Assembly: GCF_019703515.2 (NCBI RefSeq)
Contig: NC_059359.1
Location: 2,200,001-2,264,000 of the forward strand
Source: Myxocyprinus asiaticus
Taxonomy: Eukaryota > Chordata > Actinopteri > Cypriniformes > Catostomidae
Direction: 5' to 3'
Length of the DNA stretch: 64,000 nt
Shown: positions 63,298 to 64,000 of the stretch, piece by piece
How the letters are laid out: the number at the start of each line of letters is the position of its first letter
How positions within the stretch are numbered: position 1 is the stretch's first letter
The notes under the pieces: generated by a model
Told to the model about the DNA's origin: nothing
The model's database searches: none
Seen by the model: only the letters and a program-made list of their open reading frames with translations
Made by a program: the position numbers and the translations under genes

Positions 63298-63837
63298 TAG
63301 AGGTCGACCGATAGTGGATTTTGCCAATACTGATAACTAAGGTGTTGGAAAATGCTGATAACTGATTAATCAGCCAATAGTTTTTAAAATAGAAAAAATG
63401 TCTTAGTCTTTCCTTTCTATGATGGGCACAAACCCCAATAATGAGCATAAAAAATAAATTAAGAATTGGTGCATTACCAAATATAAACAAGCCCAAAATA
63501 CACTGGGGACTCTTATTTTGAAATGATATAGACTTGGCTCCATTGCAGTGCACTATATGTAAACATTTAGCATTTTATAGCCTATTTATTCACCAGATAA
63601 AGGGTTTTGTATATTTATATTTCACCAGATGAGGTTAGAGGAATAAGGTTTATTATTATTCACAATATATTCATTTATGTATGTGCATACACACTATTTA
63701 TGTGCTGATGGGGCACGTTTCCCCCCATCAAAAAATAAATAAAATATTGGCATACATTTTTGCCGATAACGGACATTTCCAAAAAGCAACTATCGGCACC
63801 GATTAATTGGTAAAACCGATATATCCGTCTGTCCCTA
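63298..63837. mobile_element. hAT-like MITE, same family as 28085-31201
   Basis: Left end tagaggtcgaccgatag and right end aaaaccgatatatccgtc followed by cccta. It has the bicistron-free interior with gccgataacgg and tatcggcaccgatt. Flanking 8-mers no longer match well, so it is older. Confidence 0.7.
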
Positions 63838-64000
63838 TTTCCTATTGTTTGTAATCATGATTCTCATTACCATAACAGATATTTTTTTATAGTATAACAG
63901 TAAAAAACAATGCTGTTGAACAATTTTTAATTGAAATCAGTGAAAATGAAAGGCAGTGCCAAGGGAGTACCACAACGAAGTATGAATACTTTACAATTTA

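Overview
The window is vertebrate genomic DNA, most likely from a teleost and probably cyprinid-like. The evidence is one recognisable gene split by short consensus introns, together with abundant tRNA-derived SINEs, a V-domain SINE, Tc1-like transposons, hAT-like and TTAA-flanked (piggyBac-like) miniature elements, and long (CA)n and (TA)n microsatellites. There is no bacterial or phage content, no CRISPR array and no operon. The species call is an inference from repeat style and cannot be settled here.

The only confidently identified gene is a naked cuticle homolog 2 gene (nkd2, Dishevelled-binding Wnt antagonist) on the minus strand. Seven exons (20695-21284, 23645-23757, 23879-23954, 27664-27814, 31367-31462, 33985-34106, 34275-34335) join in frame with consistent phases and encode about 400 C-terminal residues, including the EF-hand region, the CVDEN block and the histidine-rich tail. 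The first coding exon or exons (N-terminal ~50-60 residues) were not found; they lie above 34.3 kb, in or beyond the window. If they are beyond it, 34.4-64 kb is first-intron or upstream sequence.

Layout. 1-20 kb (downstream of nkd2): LINE fragment, LTR-like piece, TTAA elements, a tRNA-SINE, a hAT-like element swollen by about 32 tandem 79-bp units (8.87-11.38 kb), a 1.2-kb (TA)n block, a single-copy island at 15.3-15.9 kb, and a small LTR element with a perfect 5-bp target duplication nested in another repeat (18.1-19.6 kb). 20-34 kb: nkd2; its introns hold an AT-rich 145-bp tandem array, a nested piggyBac-like element, and a three-level nest of transposons (hAT-like > Tc1-like > Tc1-like). 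34-64 kb: dense dispersed repeats, a ~0.7 kb direct duplication (39.3 and 43.6 kb), three copies of a family with a conserved two-exon mini-ORF, a solo LTR, SINEs (one with a 15-bp target duplication), a hAT-type MITE with 8-bp target duplication, and a few GC-richer single-copy islands.

The most interesting patterns are: CTCF-core-like motifs carried by several unrelated miniature-transposon families (13 instances); a UG-repeat splice acceptor and a CA-repeat next to a weak splice donor in nkd2; inverted copies of one MITE flanking the last nkd2 exon; the 79-bp array with a 158-bp higher-order repeat; and the two-exon mini-gene in the 39.8/44.2/49.5 kb family.
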